This document shows, one piece after another, positions 45,700-55,656 of a DNA stretch of 64,000 nt (within the stretch, counting starts at the first letter, position 1; every line of letters begins with the position of its first letter). Under the pieces are notes generated by a model that was given only the letters and a program-made list of their open reading frames with translations, searched no databases and was not told the origin of the DNA. This stretch comes from Chryseobacterium indologenes (lineage in GTDB: Bacteria; Bacteroidota; Bacteroidia; Flavobacteriales; Weeksellaceae). The position numbers and the translations under genes are program-made. The DNA lies in NCBI GenBank assembly GCA_001013295.1, contig LAZY01000033.1, forward strand, positions 124,001-188,000, read 5' to 3'.

Positions 45700-45727
45700 A
45701 ACCCCTGCTCTGAGCAGGGGTTTTTAT
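45700..45727 (+). terminator. Terminator of first SusC/SusD operon
   Basis: AACCCCTGCTC and GAGCAGGGGTT form a GC-rich hairpin followed by TTTTT, 23 bases after the SusD stop. Confidence 0.9.
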
Positions 45728-45741
45728 TTGCTATTATTTCT

Positions 45742-45749
45742 TATTTTTG
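45742..45749 (+). promoter_or_regulatory. Candidate -7 box for porin gene
   Basis: TATTTTTG fits TAnnTTTG, 17 bases before the ATG at 45767. The -33 region has only a T-rich tract. Confidence 0.4.
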
Positions 45750-45766
45750 CTGAACAATAATGAATA

Positions 45767-47707
45767 ATGAAGTACATCCTTTTCATACTTTCCTTCTTTA
45801 GTTTCGCAGCGCAGGCACAGATCGTTGATAAAGCAGATGCCAAGAAGCCGCCGATCAAAAAAGAAGATACCCTGGTAATCGATTCCGGAAAAAAAGATTC
45901 CCTGAAAATTTTCAAACCTACCATTGAAGATTACCAGTATCAAACCCAGTTTTCAGAAAAGAAAGTCTTTGATACGATCATGACTTTTGATAAAACCTAT
46001 ATTTTCTCTCAGCAAAACAATCGTGATAATTTCGGAAGAGTACAGCCTGCCAATATTGGCTCAGGATTCAATCCTTTGGTATTTGAAGTCAATCCGGAGC
46101 AGAATTTATCTCTATTGCCATCCAATAAATCTTATATGATCCTTGGCGCCAATGATGTAAAATATTATGATGTAAAAACACCTACGGCAACATTTATCTA
46201 TCATAATGCTATGCGAAATGGAGCAGCTTTAAATTCTACCTATACCCAGAATATCGGGAAGAGATTCAACTTTGCGTTAGAATATATGGGACTTCGCTCT
46301 CAGGGGCTTTATAGAAACTCATTATCAGCAAATAACAATACTATATTTTCAGGTCATTATGTTTCTAAAAGCGGAAACTATGAGCTTTTTGCCCACTATC
46401 TTCACCAAAATGTAAATAACCAGGAAAGTGGAGGGATTACAGAAGATAATCTGTTTCAGAATGGCGACAGCAACTATAAGAACAGACAGAATGCCCAGGT
46501 CAATCTTGCTTCAACAAGTTCTCAGTATTCTTACAGAAGATATTATCTGAGTCATCAGTTCACACCGTTCAACGCAGAGAAATTTCCTTTCAGTATCAGA
46601 CATACCCTTTCTCATCAGGGAAATAAATATTACTATAATCAGGGGGCATTAGAAGGGTATTGGTATGATGCACCTACTGATTTAGTGAATGGATTTTCAT
46701 TGACAACCAAAAAATATTCTGAAAACTTCAGCAATACCGTAAGTCTGATTTTCAATAATGAGAAATTCAAACTGGATGCCGGGGTACGTTACCAGATGAT
46801 CAAATTGGGAGTAAGAGATGTAGTGACTCTTAATGGTGTCCCTTTTCCAAGTGAACTGAAAGAAAGCAGAATTGGAGCTGTAGGAAACCTACAAGTGAAA
46901 CTTTGGGATAAAGTACAGCTGAATTCATTTTTAGAATTTTCAAACGGAAGTCAGTTTAAAAGCTATCTTAGAACAGCCAATAGTTTGAAATTCGAGCCGA
47001 TAAAAGATTATTTTGTGAATGCTAAAGTAAACTTTCAAAGTGCTTATCCTTCATTCAACTACCTCTTGAATACTTCTGTTTACAATAATTTTAATTATTA
47101 TCTGGACAATGCCAAGAATCAGTCTGTAATGGAAGTAGGCGGAAGTATCAATCTGAAATGGTTCAAAACAGAAATCTTTGCCAATTATTTCAGAATCGAT
47201 AACTATATGTACTTCGACAGCAATGGAAATCCGAAGCAAAGCGATAATTCTGTGAATATCTCTCAGATTGGAGGAGACGCTACATTCAGTTTCAACAAAT
47301 TCCATTTGAATACAAGACTGCATTTCCAAAATACATTAACCAACAAAGAATTACTTCCTTTGCCAGGCTTCATCGGTAGAGCCAATTTCTTCTATCAGAC
47401 CCAGGCATTCAAAAAGGCAGCGGAAATTCAGGCAGGGATCAAAGTATATTACTTCTCTAAATTTGAATCAAGAGATTATTTCCCGGTGCTTAACGAATAT
47501 ATTCTTCCTAATGCAAATTCATTCTCCATCGGAGGACAACCTATTGCTGATCTTTATATCAATATGAAAGTGAAAAAGATGTTCTTTTTCATAGAAGGGC
47601 AGCAGATAGGGACTTTTATTTCCAACAACAAAGCATATGCATTTCCACATTATCCGGTATATGATTTCAGACTGAACATCGGGATTGTGTGGTATTTGTT
47701 CAACTAA
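45767..47707 (+). CDS. Putative outer-membrane porin
   Basis: A 646-residue protein with a signal peptide (residues 1-17), an acidic and Lys-rich linker (about 20-50), and a long series of alternating Tyr/Phe-rich strands typical of an outer-membrane beta-barrel, ending in RLNIGIVWYLFN with a terminal aromatic residue. It fits the putative porin family (PF14121) of Bacteroidota by size and layout. Channel specificity is unknown. A terminator upstream separates it from the SusC/SusD pair, and bshC starts close behind its stop codon. Confidence 0.82.
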   Translation: MKYILFILSFFSFAAQAQIVDKADAKKPPIKKEDTLVIDSGKKDSLKIFKPTIEDYQYQTQFSEKKVFDTIMTFDKTYIFSQQNNRDNFGRVQPANIGSGFNPLVFEVNPEQNLSLLPSNKSYMILGANDVKYYDVKTPTATFIYHNAMRNGAALNSTYTQNIGKRFNFALEYMGLRSQGLYRNSLSANNNTIFSGHYVSKSGNYELFAHYLHQNVNNQESGGITEDNLFQNGDSNYKNRQNAQVNLASTSSQYSYRRYYLSHQFTPFNAEKFPFSIRHTLSHQGNKYYYNQGALEGYWYDAPTDLVNGFSLTTKKYSENFSNTVSLIFNNEKFKLDAGVRYQMIKLGVRDVVTLNGVPFPSELKESRIGAVGNLQVKLWDKVQLNSFLEFSNGSQFKSYLRTANSLKFEPIKDYFVNAKVNFQSAYPSFNYLLNTSVYNNFNYYLDNAKNQSVMEVGGSINLKWFKTEIFANYFRIDNYMYFDSNGNPKQSDNSVNISQIGGDATFSFNKFHLNTRLHFQNTLTNKELLPLPGFIGRANFFYQTQAFKKAAEIQAGIKVYYFSKFESRDYFPVLNEYILPNANSFSIGGQPIADLYINMKVKKMFFFIEGQQIGTFISNNKAYAFPHYPVYDFRLNIGIVWYLFN

Positions 47708-47720
47708 AAACGATACAGGG

Positions 47721-49307
47721 TTGAAAACAATTAATAAAATATCATTCAACGATATAGAAAGTATCCCTCAATTGGTAAAAGATTTTTTGAATCAGAAAAT
47801 TGAAGGCTTTGAAAATAAAACATTTTCTGTTGACCATTTCAGTCAGCAGATCCATCTGAAAAAAGACTCTTTTCCTTCAGAACAAAGAGAAATTCTGTTT
47901 AATGTATTGAATGGGCAACTTTCGGATCTCAAGCTTTCTTCAAAGCAGCAAGAGAACCTGGAAAACATTAAACTTCCCAATACATTTACGATCACAACCG
48001 GGCATCAGCTGAATCTTTTTTCCGGACCTGTTTTTTTTGTCTATAAAATTTTACAGACGATCAAGACCTGTACCTACCTGAAAGAGTATTTTCCGGACTT
48101 TAATTTTGTTCCTGTGTATTGGATGGCTTCAGAAGATCATGATTTTGCTGAGATCAATCATTTTAAAACCGAGAACAATTACTACGAGACCAACGAAAAA
48201 TCAGGTGGTCCTGTAGGAAGAATTGAGATCAGTGACACTTATTTCATTTCCGAATTTGAAAAAGAATTCAAAGATTCTGTTTTCGGAACCGAACTGATCC
48301 TGATGATGAAAGAAGCTTACAAATCTGGAAATACATTGACGGAAGCTATAAAGATTCTTGTCAACCGTCTTTTCTCTGAGTTTGGGCTTCTGATTCTGGA
48401 CGGAGATTCCAAGGCACTTAAAAGTCAAATGAAGGAGATCTTTAAAGACGAGATACTTCATTTCAATTTGCAAAAGAATTCTAAGAGTAAAGTAGGTTTT
48501 CTGACTGAAAAGTATGGAAAGGTTCAGGTAAATCCCCGTGAAATTAACCTGTTCTATCTTTCTGAAACAAGAGACAGGATTGATTTCAACGGTCAGAAAT
48601 ATGCTATTGTAGATCGAAATATTCAGTTTACAGAAGAAGAAATACTGGCTGAACTGAAATATCATCCTGAAAAATTCAGTCCGAATGCATTAATGCGTCC
48701 GGTATATCAGGAAAAAGTGCTTCCCAATTTGGCTTATATTGGTGGGAATGCAGAGATCATGTATTGGCTGGAGCTTAAAGATTATTTTTCTGAAATCAAT
48801 ATCCCTTTTCCTATCCTTATTCCAAGGAATTCTATGCTGTTCCTGAAAGAAAAAGTATTAGGAAAGATTGAGAAACTGGATCTTACAGTAGAAGACTTTT
48901 TCCAGAATTTCACAGTGATCACCAATCAGAAAATTTTAGAAGATAATACTATTTTAAAATTATTGGATGAAAAGGAAAACTTACTGATCAATAGTTTCTC
49001 TGAACTTCGTGCTTCTGCAGAGACCACTGAAAAGTCTTTCGGAAATATGGTGAAAGCAGAAGAAGTGAGACAACTGAAATCATTTAAAAGAATGAAGAAG
49101 CGTCTGCTTCATGCTGAAAAAATAAAACAGAACGAACTGCTGGAAAGACTTGAAAATCTGTTTTTAGACGTTCACCCTGCTAAAACATGGCAGGAAAGAG
49201 TCTATAACTTTAGTGTATTCTTTTCAGACTATGGCTATTCGTGGCTTGAAAATTGTTTGGAAGAGATGGTGGTTCAAGATTCCAAATTAATAATTGTTGC
49301 CATTTAA
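47721..49307 (+). CDS. bshC: Bacillithiol biosynthesis cysteine-adding enzyme BshC
   Basis: A 528-residue BshC, the last enzyme of bacillithiol synthesis, adding cysteine to glucosaminyl-malate in the cytoplasm. Hallmarks are TITTGHQLNLFSGPVFFVYKI near residues 86-106, PVYWMASEDHDFAEINHF near 133-150, and RPVYQEKVLPNLAYIGGNAEIMYWLELKDYF near 322-352. TTG at 47721 is chosen because the next residues (KTINKISFND) fit the family start; an earlier TTG at 47685 would overlap the porin gene. A coiled-coil-like stretch occurs near 445-480. Confidence 0.93.
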   Translation: MKTINKISFNDIESIPQLVKDFLNQKIEGFENKTFSVDHFSQQIHLKKDSFPSEQREILFNVLNGQLSDLKLSSKQQENLENIKLPNTFTITTGHQLNLFSGPVFFVYKILQTIKTCTYLKEYFPDFNFVPVYWMASEDHDFAEINHFKTENNYYETNEKSGGPVGRIEISDTYFISEFEKEFKDSVFGTELILMMKEAYKSGNTLTEAIKILVNRLFSEFGLLILDGDSKALKSQMKEIFKDEILHFNLQKNSKSKVGFLTEKYGKVQVNPREINLFYLSETRDRIDFNGQKYAIVDRNIQFTEEEILAELKYHPEKFSPNALMRPVYQEKVLPNLAYIGGNAEIMYWLELKDYFSEINIPFPILIPRNSMLFLKEKVLGKIEKLDLTVEDFFQNFTVITNQKILEDNTILKLLDEKENLLINSFSELRASAETTEKSFGNMVKAEEVRQLKSFKRMKKRLLHAEKIKQNELLERLENLFLDVHPAKTWQERVYNFSVFFSDYGYSWLENCLEEMVVQDSKLIIVAI

Positions 49308-49326
49308 TTTTAAAGAAGTATTTTTG
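49297..49326 (+). promoter_or_regulatory. Flavobacterial promoter for LysM gene
   Basis: TTG (49297-49299), a 19-base spacer and TATTTTTG (49319-49326) match the consensus. The site overlaps the end of bshC and lies 20 bases before the ATG at 49346. Confidence 0.6.
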
Positions 49327-49345
49327 TAAATTATAATTATCGAAT

Positions 49346-51292
49346 ATGATAAAGAGGTTTTTTATTCTATCCAGTTTATGTATGGTTTTGGGAGTTTCAG
49401 CCCAGAAATCACATACGGTTGTGCAAGGCGATAACCCTTACAATATTGCCAAAAAGTATGGAATAACTGTAGATGAATTGCTGAAGCTAAACCCAAAGCA
49501 TAAAGATGGCAAACTGGCTATTGGAGATGTTTTAACCATCAAATCTGATAAGGTTGCAACTGCGGTTGTGACTAAGCCTGTGGTAGCTGATAAAGTGCAT
49601 ACTACTGCTGGAGCTGCAGTAGGTAAAATTGTTTTACAGCCTAAGCAGACGATCTATGGAATTACAAAACAATACCGTATTTCTGAAACCGATCTTAGAA
49701 AACTGAATCCTGAATTGGATTCTCATATGAAAATCGGAGATGAGATCACATTACCTCTTGCAAGCATTAAAAAATATGCTGATCAGCAAACTGTAATCGC
49801 AACGGCTAAACCTGTGGAAACACCTGCCGAAAAGCCCGTAACGGCTACACCAGTGGCAGAAGGAGAAAACTATGTCATTCAGGCTAAAGATAATTATTAC
49901 AGAATTACAAAGCAGTTCGGGATCAGTCAACAGGACCTTTTCGCTTTAAATCCCGGATTGGAAGAAAAAGGATTGAAACCTGGTGAGTCTATTAAAATAA
50001 AAAGAACAAATACCAATACAGATACAGTTACCGTTACTGAGCCTGCAAATCCAAAAGCAAAAATGGATTCAGGGAACGAAAAATCTTCATCAGCATCCAA
50101 CGTTGTGGCGGGAGATGATTATGTAACATATACTGTTCAACAGGGAGATACTGTATTCTCCATTGTGAATAAATTCGGAGTTTCTATTGACGAACTTATC
50201 GCTCTTAACCCGGATCTTTCAAAAGGACTGAAAACCGGAATGGTTTTAAGGATAAAAAAACAGGATGCAGCTTACGTAAAGAAAAACGGTGATGCATTGA
50301 GTGTTATCTTAATGCTGCCGTTCGGATACAGCACAAACGAAACCCAGTACAGAGGGATGGCTCTTGACTTCCTGACAGGTGCAAAATTGGCTATTGAAAG
50401 AAATGCAAGAGGAGGGCAGAAATTGGATATTAAGATCGTAGATTCAGGAAATGAAGCTTCTTTCAAAAATTCTCTTACTCAGATTAACCCTGAGAATACT
50501 GACCTTATTATCGGCCCGTTCTTCAAGTCGAATGTGATTGATGTTCTGGACTTTACTAAAAATCAAAAAATACCGGTTGTAGCACCATTTGCCAACACTC
50601 CGGAATTATATAATTACAGCAATCTTATTATTGTAGAAACCAACAACCAAACCTATGCTGATAAAATCGTAGAAGAGGTAAAAGGAATCTATTCTAATCA
50701 GAAAATCTATGTAGTGGCAGATGCTAAGAAAGAAAATGCCAACTATCTCAAATCAGGTCTTGAAAAAGCAGTGAAAAATTCTGAAGTGATCATCGTCAAT
50801 TCAGCTGCAGATATTCAACTGGATCAGAATATGATGACAGGGCAGTCTGCTCCTGTTATTGCCATTCTTGCCAATGATGATAATGCTGCGGGAGAGGCTT
50901 TTGCGAATAAAGTGGTCGCGTTATCCAAAGAAGTACAGGGGGTAAAAGCTTTCAGTATGTTCTATTCTCCGGTTTTCGAAAAGAAAGTGGATGAACTTAG
51001 CCAGGCAAGTCTGGTGTATCTGATGGATAGAAAGATCAATACAGACGGTAGTTTTGAAAAAGAAATACTGGCTGCTTATAAAAGCAAATACTGCAAGACA
51101 CCACCAAAATATGCTATTGTAGGTTTTGATGTCGTAAATGATATGTTAACCAGAGAAAATAGAAAAGGAGAAATCTTTAAACAGATGAATAAAGTTCAGA
51201 CTCAGCTTGCAACAAAATTTGAGTTTGTAAAATCAAAGGCTAACGGAGCTTACGTCAATACAGGGTATAGAGTAATCAGGTTAGTACCTTAA
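49346..51292 (+). CDS. Secreted LysM protein with periplasmic-binding-like domain
   Basis: A 648-residue protein with a signal peptide (residues 1-19) and four LysM-type repeats. These start near residues 23 (HTVVQGDNPYNIAKKYGI), 94 (LQPKQTIYGITKQYRI), 172 (YVIQAKDNYYRITKQF) and 256 (YTVQQGDTVFSIVNKFGV). The C-terminal half (about 315-648) resembles the type 1 periplasmic-binding-protein fold of amino-acid ABC transporters, with LIIGPFFKSNVIDVLDFTKNQKIPVVAPFAN near 388-418. LysM binds peptidoglycan, so this is probably a wall-anchored sensor or amidase regulator similar to LpoA-like factors. That role is inferred. Confidence 0.85.
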   Translation: MIKRFFILSSLCMVLGVSAQKSHTVVQGDNPYNIAKKYGITVDELLKLNPKHKDGKLAIGDVLTIKSDKVATAVVTKPVVADKVHTTAGAAVGKIVLQPKQTIYGITKQYRISETDLRKLNPELDSHMKIGDEITLPLASIKKYADQQTVIATAKPVETPAEKPVTATPVAEGENYVIQAKDNYYRITKQFGISQQDLFALNPGLEEKGLKPGESIKIKRTNTNTDTVTVTEPANPKAKMDSGNEKSSSASNVVAGDDYVTYTVQQGDTVFSIVNKFGVSIDELIALNPDLSKGLKTGMVLRIKKQDAAYVKKNGDALSVILMLPFGYSTNETQYRGMALDFLTGAKLAIERNARGGQKLDIKIVDSGNEASFKNSLTQINPENTDLIIGPFFKSNVIDVLDFTKNQKIPVVAPFANTPELYNYSNLIIVETNNQTYADKIVEEVKGIYSNQKIYVVADAKKENANYLKSGLEKAVKNSEVIIVNSAADIQLDQNMMTGQSAPVIAILANDDNAAGEAFANKVVALSKEVQGVKAFSMFYSPVFEKKVDELSQASLVYLMDRKINTDGSFEKEILAAYKSKYCKTPPKYAIVGFDVVNDMLTRENRKGEIFKQMNKVQTQLATKFEFVKSKANGAYVNTGYRVIRLVP

Positions 51293-51334
51293 ATGATTTA
51301 TAGCTGTTTAAGAGAATATTCTTAACATTATAGT

Positions 51335-51342
51335 TATATTTG
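51335..51342 (+). promoter_or_regulatory. Candidate -7 box for fabD
   Basis: TATATTTG fits TAnnTTTG, 20 bases before the fabD ATG. No TTG at proper spacing was seen. Confidence 0.4.
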
Positions 51343-51362
51343 CATAATATTTAATTCAATAC

Positions 51363-52238
51363 ATGAAAGCACTTGTATTTCCAGGGCAGGGTTCTCAGTT
51401 CGTAGGAATGGGAAAAGAGTTGTATGATTCTAGAAAAGATATTAAAGATCTGATGGAATCTGCCAATGAAATTTTAGGTTTCGATATTCTTTCCATTATG
51501 TTCAACGGAGAAGATGCGGATCTTAAAAAAACAGAGGTTACCCAGCCTTCAATATTTATACATTCAGTAGCAGCATTAAAAGCTGTAAACGGTCTTGGCG
51601 CTGAAATGGTTGCAGGACACTCTTTAGGAGAATTTTCTGCACTGGTAGCGAATGGCGTTTTATCTTTTGATGATGGTTTGAAACTGGTATCAGAAAGAGC
51701 TAAGGCAATGCAGGAAGCTTGTGATGCAAATCCAAGTTCTATGGCCGCAATCTTAGGATTGGAAGATGCTAAAGTAGAAGAAATTTGTGCTCAGATCAGT
51801 GGAATAGTGGTTCCGGCTAACTATAACTGCCCAGGGCAATTGGTTATTTCAGGAGAAACAGCTTCAGTAGAAGAAGCGTGTGCAAAACTGAAAGAAGCAG
51901 GAGCAAAAAGAGCATTATTATTGCCTGTAAACGGAGCGTTCCATTCTCCTTTGATGCAGCCTGCACAGGAAAGACTGGCTGCTGCAATAGAGAAAACAAA
52001 ATTCAGAAAAGCAACGATTCCTGTATATCAGAATATCACAACAACAGCGGTAACCAATCCTGATGAGATCAAGCAGAATCTTATCGCTCAACTTACCGGG
52101 CCAGTAAAATGGACTCAATCTGTACAAAATATGATTAAAGATGGTGCGTCTAACTTCGTAGAAGTAGGCCCGGGAAAAACTCTTCAGGGATTGATCAAAA
52201 AAATTGACAGTTCAGTAGACTCTACTTCTGCAATCTAA
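51363..52238 (+). CDS. fabD: Malonyl-CoA:ACP transacylase
   Basis: A 291-residue FabD, which moves malonyl from CoA to acyl carrier protein for fatty acid synthesis. Motifs are FPGQGSQFVGMG at residues 6-17, GHSLGEFSAL with nucleophile Ser87, the Gln of TQPSIF near 61, and GAFHSPLM with His194. Standing away from other fab genes is normal in Bacteroidota. It also supplies malonyl-ACP that the glycan-locus synthase at 16070 would need. It is 12 bases from the GHMP kinase gene. Confidence 0.96.
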   Translation: MKALVFPGQGSQFVGMGKELYDSRKDIKDLMESANEILGFDILSIMFNGEDADLKKTEVTQPSIFIHSVAALKAVNGLGAEMVAGHSLGEFSALVANGVLSFDDGLKLVSERAKAMQEACDANPSSMAAILGLEDAKVEEICAQISGIVVPANYNCPGQLVISGETASVEEACAKLKEAGAKRALLLPVNGAFHSPLMQPAQERLAAAIEKTKFRKATIPVYQNITTTAVTNPDEIKQNLIAQLTGPVKWTQSVQNMIKDGASNFVEVGPGKTLQGLIKKIDSSVDSTSAI

Positions 52239-52250
52239 TTTATAAAAATT

Positions 52251-53156
52251 ATGAGCGCGATATTTTCACCGGGAAAGCTTATGCTTACTTCAGAATATTT
52301 CGCAATTGATGGAGCTCTTGTCCTAGCGGTACCAACCAGGCTGGGACAAGAGTTTTTTTTTGAAGAAAAAGATGATCATCAGTCTTTGATTCTTTGGGAA
52401 GCACTCCATCAGAATAAACCTTGGTTAAAGGCTGTCATCGATTACAAAAACTGGCAGATCCTTGAAACCAATATTCCATCAAGCGCTGAATTTATACTAA
52501 AGACCTTAAAGAATGTTCAGCAGCTTTCCACTACTAAGTTTAAAAATGACTTTACTTACTTTCTAAAAACTAATCTTCAGTTTCCCGCAGACTTTGGACT
52601 TGGAAGCAGTTCTACGCTGATGAATAACCTTGCGGAATGGGCGGAAATTGATCCTTTTCACTTAAATGCCATTAGCCTGGGAGGCAGTGGCTATGACATT
52701 GCCGTTGCCAAAGAGAAATCTGCAGTTCTTTTCCAGAGTAAACCTGAGATCAGATACGAAAAGGTAGACTTTGATCCTCCCTTTAAAAATGAACTGATTT
52801 TTATTCACTTAAATCAGAAACAGGATAGCAGAGAAGGGATCAATTTTTATAAGTCGAAAAATAAGTCACCGCAATTGGTTAATGAATTTTCGAATATCAC
52901 AAAGAAAATTTTATTATGCAATGAATTGGAAAATTTTTCCGAATTAATGATGATTCATGAACGGAAAATTGCTGATTTTCTTGATATTCCTACAGTTAAA
53001 GAAAAAATATTCCCTGATTGCCCTGTATTTGTCAAAAGTTTGGGCGCATGGGGCGGAGATTTCGTGATGAGTGCCAAATTTGGGGACTATAAAGACTATT
53101 TTTGGGAGAAAGGTTTTACGACTGTTTTTGAATGGTCAGATATAATTAATTTATAA
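52251..53156 (+). CDS. GYDIA-type GHMP kinase
   Basis: A 301-residue member of the GHMP kinase superfamily, of the group named after its GYDIA motif (GGSGYDIAVA near residues 143-152). FSPGKLMLTSEYFAIDGALVLAVP at residues 5-28 is the substrate-site N-terminus, and PADFGLGSSSTLMN near 116-129 is the phosphate-binding loop. The group is typical of Flavobacteriia and is often thought to act in the mevalonate route to isoprenoids, but its substrate is not established. It follows fabD by 12 bases in one transcript. Confidence 0.85.
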   Translation: MSAIFSPGKLMLTSEYFAIDGALVLAVPTRLGQEFFFEEKDDHQSLILWEALHQNKPWLKAVIDYKNWQILETNIPSSAEFILKTLKNVQQLSTTKFKNDFTYFLKTNLQFPADFGLGSSSTLMNNLAEWAEIDPFHLNAISLGGSGYDIAVAKEKSAVLFQSKPEIRYEKVDFDPPFKNELIFIHLNQKQDSREGINFYKSKNKSPQLVNEFSNITKKILLCNELENFSELMMIHERKIADFLDIPTVKEKIFPDCPVFVKSLGAWGGDFVMSAKFGDYKDYFWEKGFTTVFEWSDIINL

Positions 53157-53240
53157 TCAATAATTTACAATCCTGTTTTTTTATTTGTCATTCTGACTTA
53201 TATCAGTATATTTAAACCACCTTTAACAAATAATTAATAT

Positions 53241-53248
53241 TATTTTTG
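53241..53248 (+). promoter_or_regulatory. Candidate -7 box for pckA
   Basis: TATTTTTG fits TAnnTTTG, 35 bases before the pckA ATG. A TTT at 53222-53224, 16 bases upstream, is a poor -33 match. Confidence 0.4.
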
Positions 53249-53283
53249 TTGAAGTCAATAAAGAAATAGAAAATATAAGTAAA

Positions 53284-54900
53284 ATGAAAAACACTAAAAT
53301 CATCCAGGATTTAGAGAAATTAGGGATTAAAGGAAACTATGAAGTAGTGTGTAATCCTTCTTATGAAGAATTATACCAGGCGGAAGTTTCTCCTGAAAAT
53401 CAGGGGTTTGAGAAAGCGGAACTTACGGAATCGGGCGCGGTATCAGTAAAAACAGGAATTTTCACAGGTCGTTCACCTAAAGACAGATATATTGTTCAGG
53501 ATGATGTTACAAGAGATACAATTTTCTGGGATGGTAAAGTAAACTTACCTACTACGCCGGAAATTTTCGGGTCTTGTAAAGAACTAGTGATGAACCAGCT
53601 TTCAGAAGCTAAGAAAATTTATGTTGTAGATGCTTTCTGTGGAACGAATGCAGATACAAGACTTAAAGTAAGATTTATCATGGAAGTAGCATGGCAGGCG
53701 CATTTTGTTACCAACATGTTTATCCGTCCTTCTCACTATGAGCTGGAAAACTTTGGAGAACCAGATTTCACAGTAATCAACGGTTCTAAAACAACCAATC
53801 CTAACTGGGAAGCTCAGGGATTAAACTCTGAGAACTTCGTAATGTTTAACCTTACTGAAAAACTACAGATCATCGGAGGTACTTGGTACGGAGGTGAAAT
53901 GAAGAAAGGGATGTTTGCTATGATGAACTACTATCTTCCATTAAAAGGTATGGCTTCAATGCACTGTTCTGCAAACGTAGGTGAGAAAGGAGATGTAGCT
54001 TTATTCTTTGGTCTTTCAGGAACAGGAAAAACTACTTTGTCAGCAGATCCGAAAAGATACCTTATCGGAGATGATGAGCACGGTTGGGACAACAACGGAG
54101 TATTCAACTATGAAGGTGGGTGCTACGCTAAAGTAATTGACTTATCAGAAGAAAAAGAACCGGATATCTTCAGAGCTATCAAGAGAGATGCACTTCTTGA
54201 GAACGTTGTGATTCACGATGGAGTAGCAGATTATACTGATGGATCTATCACTGAAAATACAAGAGTTTCTTATCCAATCTATCATATCAACAAAATTGTA
54301 TTGCCATCTAAGGCTGGTCATGCGAAGAAGATCGTTTATCTTTCAGCAGATGCATTCGGAGTACTTCCTCCGGTTTCTATCCTGAACGAAGATCAGGCTC
54401 AGTACCACTTCCTTTGCGGTTATACTTCTAAATTAGCGGGAACTGAAAGAGGAATTACTGAACCTCAGCCATCTTTCTCTCCGGCATTTGGTGAAGCGTT
54501 CCTTACATTACACCCAACAATGTACTCTAAAACATTGATTGGAAAAATGAAAGAACACGGAGCTAAAGCGTATTTAGTAAACACAGGTTGGAATGGTACC
54601 GGTAAGAGAATTTCTCTAAAAGATACAAGAGCAATTATCGATGCCATCATTGATGGTTCTATTGATAACGCTCCTAAAGTTCAGGTTCCAATCATGAACC
54701 TTGAAATTCCTACTGAGCTTCCAAACGTTTCTACAGGTATTTTAGATCCTAGAGATACTTACGAAAATGCTTCAGAATGGGAAGAAAAAGCAAAAGATCT
54801 TGCTTCAAGATATATCAAAAACTTCGAACAGTATTGCGATACTGAAGAAGGTAAGAGATTAATCGCTTCAGGACCTCAATTACAGGAACAAACAATCTAA
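53284..54900 (+). CDS. pckA: Phosphoenolpyruvate carboxykinase (ATP)
   Basis: A 538-residue ATP-dependent PEP carboxykinase, catalysing oxaloacetate plus ATP to phosphoenolpyruvate, CO2 and ADP in gluconeogenesis. The family motifs are present: [11 protein letters not shown] near residues 59-69, [31 protein letters not shown] with the P-loop GLSGTGKTT near 245, and [10 protein letters not shown] near 259. Length matches the family. It is a single gene with its own -7 box and a strong terminator. Its CO2 release or use fits the carbonic anhydrase group only loosely. Confidence 0.97.
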   Translation: MKNTKIIQDLEKLGIKGNYEVVCNPSYEELYQAEVSPENQGFEKAELTESGAVSVKTGIFTGRSPKDRYIVQDDVTRDTIFWDGKVNLPTTPEIFGSCKELVMNQLSEAKKIYVVDAFCGTNADTRLKVRFIMEVAWQAHFVTNMFIRPSHYELENFGEPDFTVINGSKTTNPNWEAQGLNSENFVMFNLTEKLQIIGGTWYGGEMKKGMFAMMNYYLPLKGMASMHCSANVGEKGDVALFFGLSGTGKTTLSADPKRYLIGDDEHGWDNNGVFNYEGGCYAKVIDLSEEKEPDIFRAIKRDALLENVVIHDGVADYTDGSITENTRVSYPIYHINKIVLPSKAGHAKKIVYLSADAFGVLPPVSILNEDQAQYHFLCGYTSKLAGTERGITEPQPSFSPAFGEAFLTLHPTMYSKTLIGKMKEHGAKAYLVNTGWNGTGKRISLKDTRAIIDAIIDGSIDNAPKVQVPIMNLEIPTELPNVSTGILDPRDTYENASEWEEKAKDLASRYIKNFEQYCDTEEGKRLIASGPQLQEQTI

Positions 54901-54920
54901 TAAGATTATTTTCAATATAG

Positions 54921-54950
54921 AAAAGCCTCATCACTGATGAGGCTTTTTTT
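54921..54950 (+). terminator. Terminator of pckA
   Basis: AAAAGCCTCATCA and TGATGAGGCTTTT are perfect arms followed by more Ts, 20 bases after the pckA stop. It may also end the convergent aroQ transcript. Confidence 0.92.
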
Positions 54951-55038
54951 ATTTTGTATCTCGCGGATCAAGCTGATTTTGCGTTATAATTAGATCAACT
55001 CTTAAAATTTAGATCTGCAGGTATTAAATCAGGAAAAT

Positions 55039-55446
55039 TTACTTCAAACTGAGTATAGCTAATCTGTAGCCATCCATCCCGAATCCGGATAAAACAGCAT
55101 CTGTACAGGCTGCAGTTACAGATTTCTGCCTGAATTCTTCTCTCTTGTATATGTTGCTAATATGAACTTCTACTTTAGGTTTTCGAATATTCTTGAGGCA
55201 ATCAGCGATCGCATAGGAGTAATGAGTGAAAGCGCCGGGATTAATTACGACTGCATCAAAATCATCTTTCTGAAGCCTGTTGATAAGTTCTCCCTCGATA
55301 TTGGATTGGTAATAGTTTAATTCATGAGTAGGAAACTCAGAACTTAATATTTCCAAATAGCTTTCCATGGATACGTTTCCATAGATCTCCGGTTCCCTGG
55401 TACCTAAAAGATTCAGATTAGGCCCGTTTATAATCAAAACTTTCAT
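55039..55446 (-). CDS. aroQ: 3-dehydroquinate dehydratase, type II
   Basis: A 135-residue type II dehydroquinase of the shikimate pathway. Motifs are NGPNLNLLGTREPEIYG at residues 7-23 with the catalytic Tyr22, NPGAFTHYSYAI near 69-80, and VEVHISNIYKREEFRQ near 92-107 with the catalytic His95. The length is slightly below the usual 145-150, through a short C-terminus. It converges with pckA and is divergent from the riboswitch-controlled SusC gene. Confidence 0.95.
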   Translation of the reverse strand: MKVLIINGPNLNLLGTREPEIYGNVSMESYLEILSSEFPTHELNYYQSNIEGELINRLQKDDFDAVVINPGAFTHYSYAIADCLKNIRKPKVEVHISNIYKREEFRQKSVTAACTDAVLSGFGMDGYRLAILSLK

Positions 55447-55561
55447 ACTATAAAATTAAAAAGTTTTTTCAATTAATGATTAAAAATTCCTGCTTCGTTT
55501 TCTTTTTACTCATTATGGTATTTTTAATGACATTTGTCATGTTTGCGAAAATGCTAATTTC

Positions 55562-55578
55562 TACAACGCATTGTTGTA
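55562..55578. repeat. Short inverted repeat upstream of the riboswitch promoter
   Basis: TACAAC, GCATT, GTTGTA: 6-base perfect arms with a 5-base centre, about 65 bases upstream of the promoter's -33 element. It could be a regulator site, but so short a repeat can occur by chance. Confidence 0.3.
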
Positions 55579-55635
55579 ACGGGGTTTAATAAAAATTACG
55601 TTAATTTTTGAAAATTTATTAGGTAAAAATAAATA

Positions 55636-55656
55636 AGTCTACTTGTTTTGTAGACT
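55636..55656. repeat. Inverted repeat over the -33 element
   Basis: AGTCTAC and GTAGACT are perfect 7-base arms with a 7-base centre (TTGTTTT) that contains the -33 TTG of the riboswitch promoter. This is a likely operator for a DNA-binding regulator. Confidence 0.5.

Noticed and set aside
47685..47720. Earlier TTG start for bshC
   Set aside because: It would add 12 residues and overlap the porin gene; TTG at 47721 matches the family start better.
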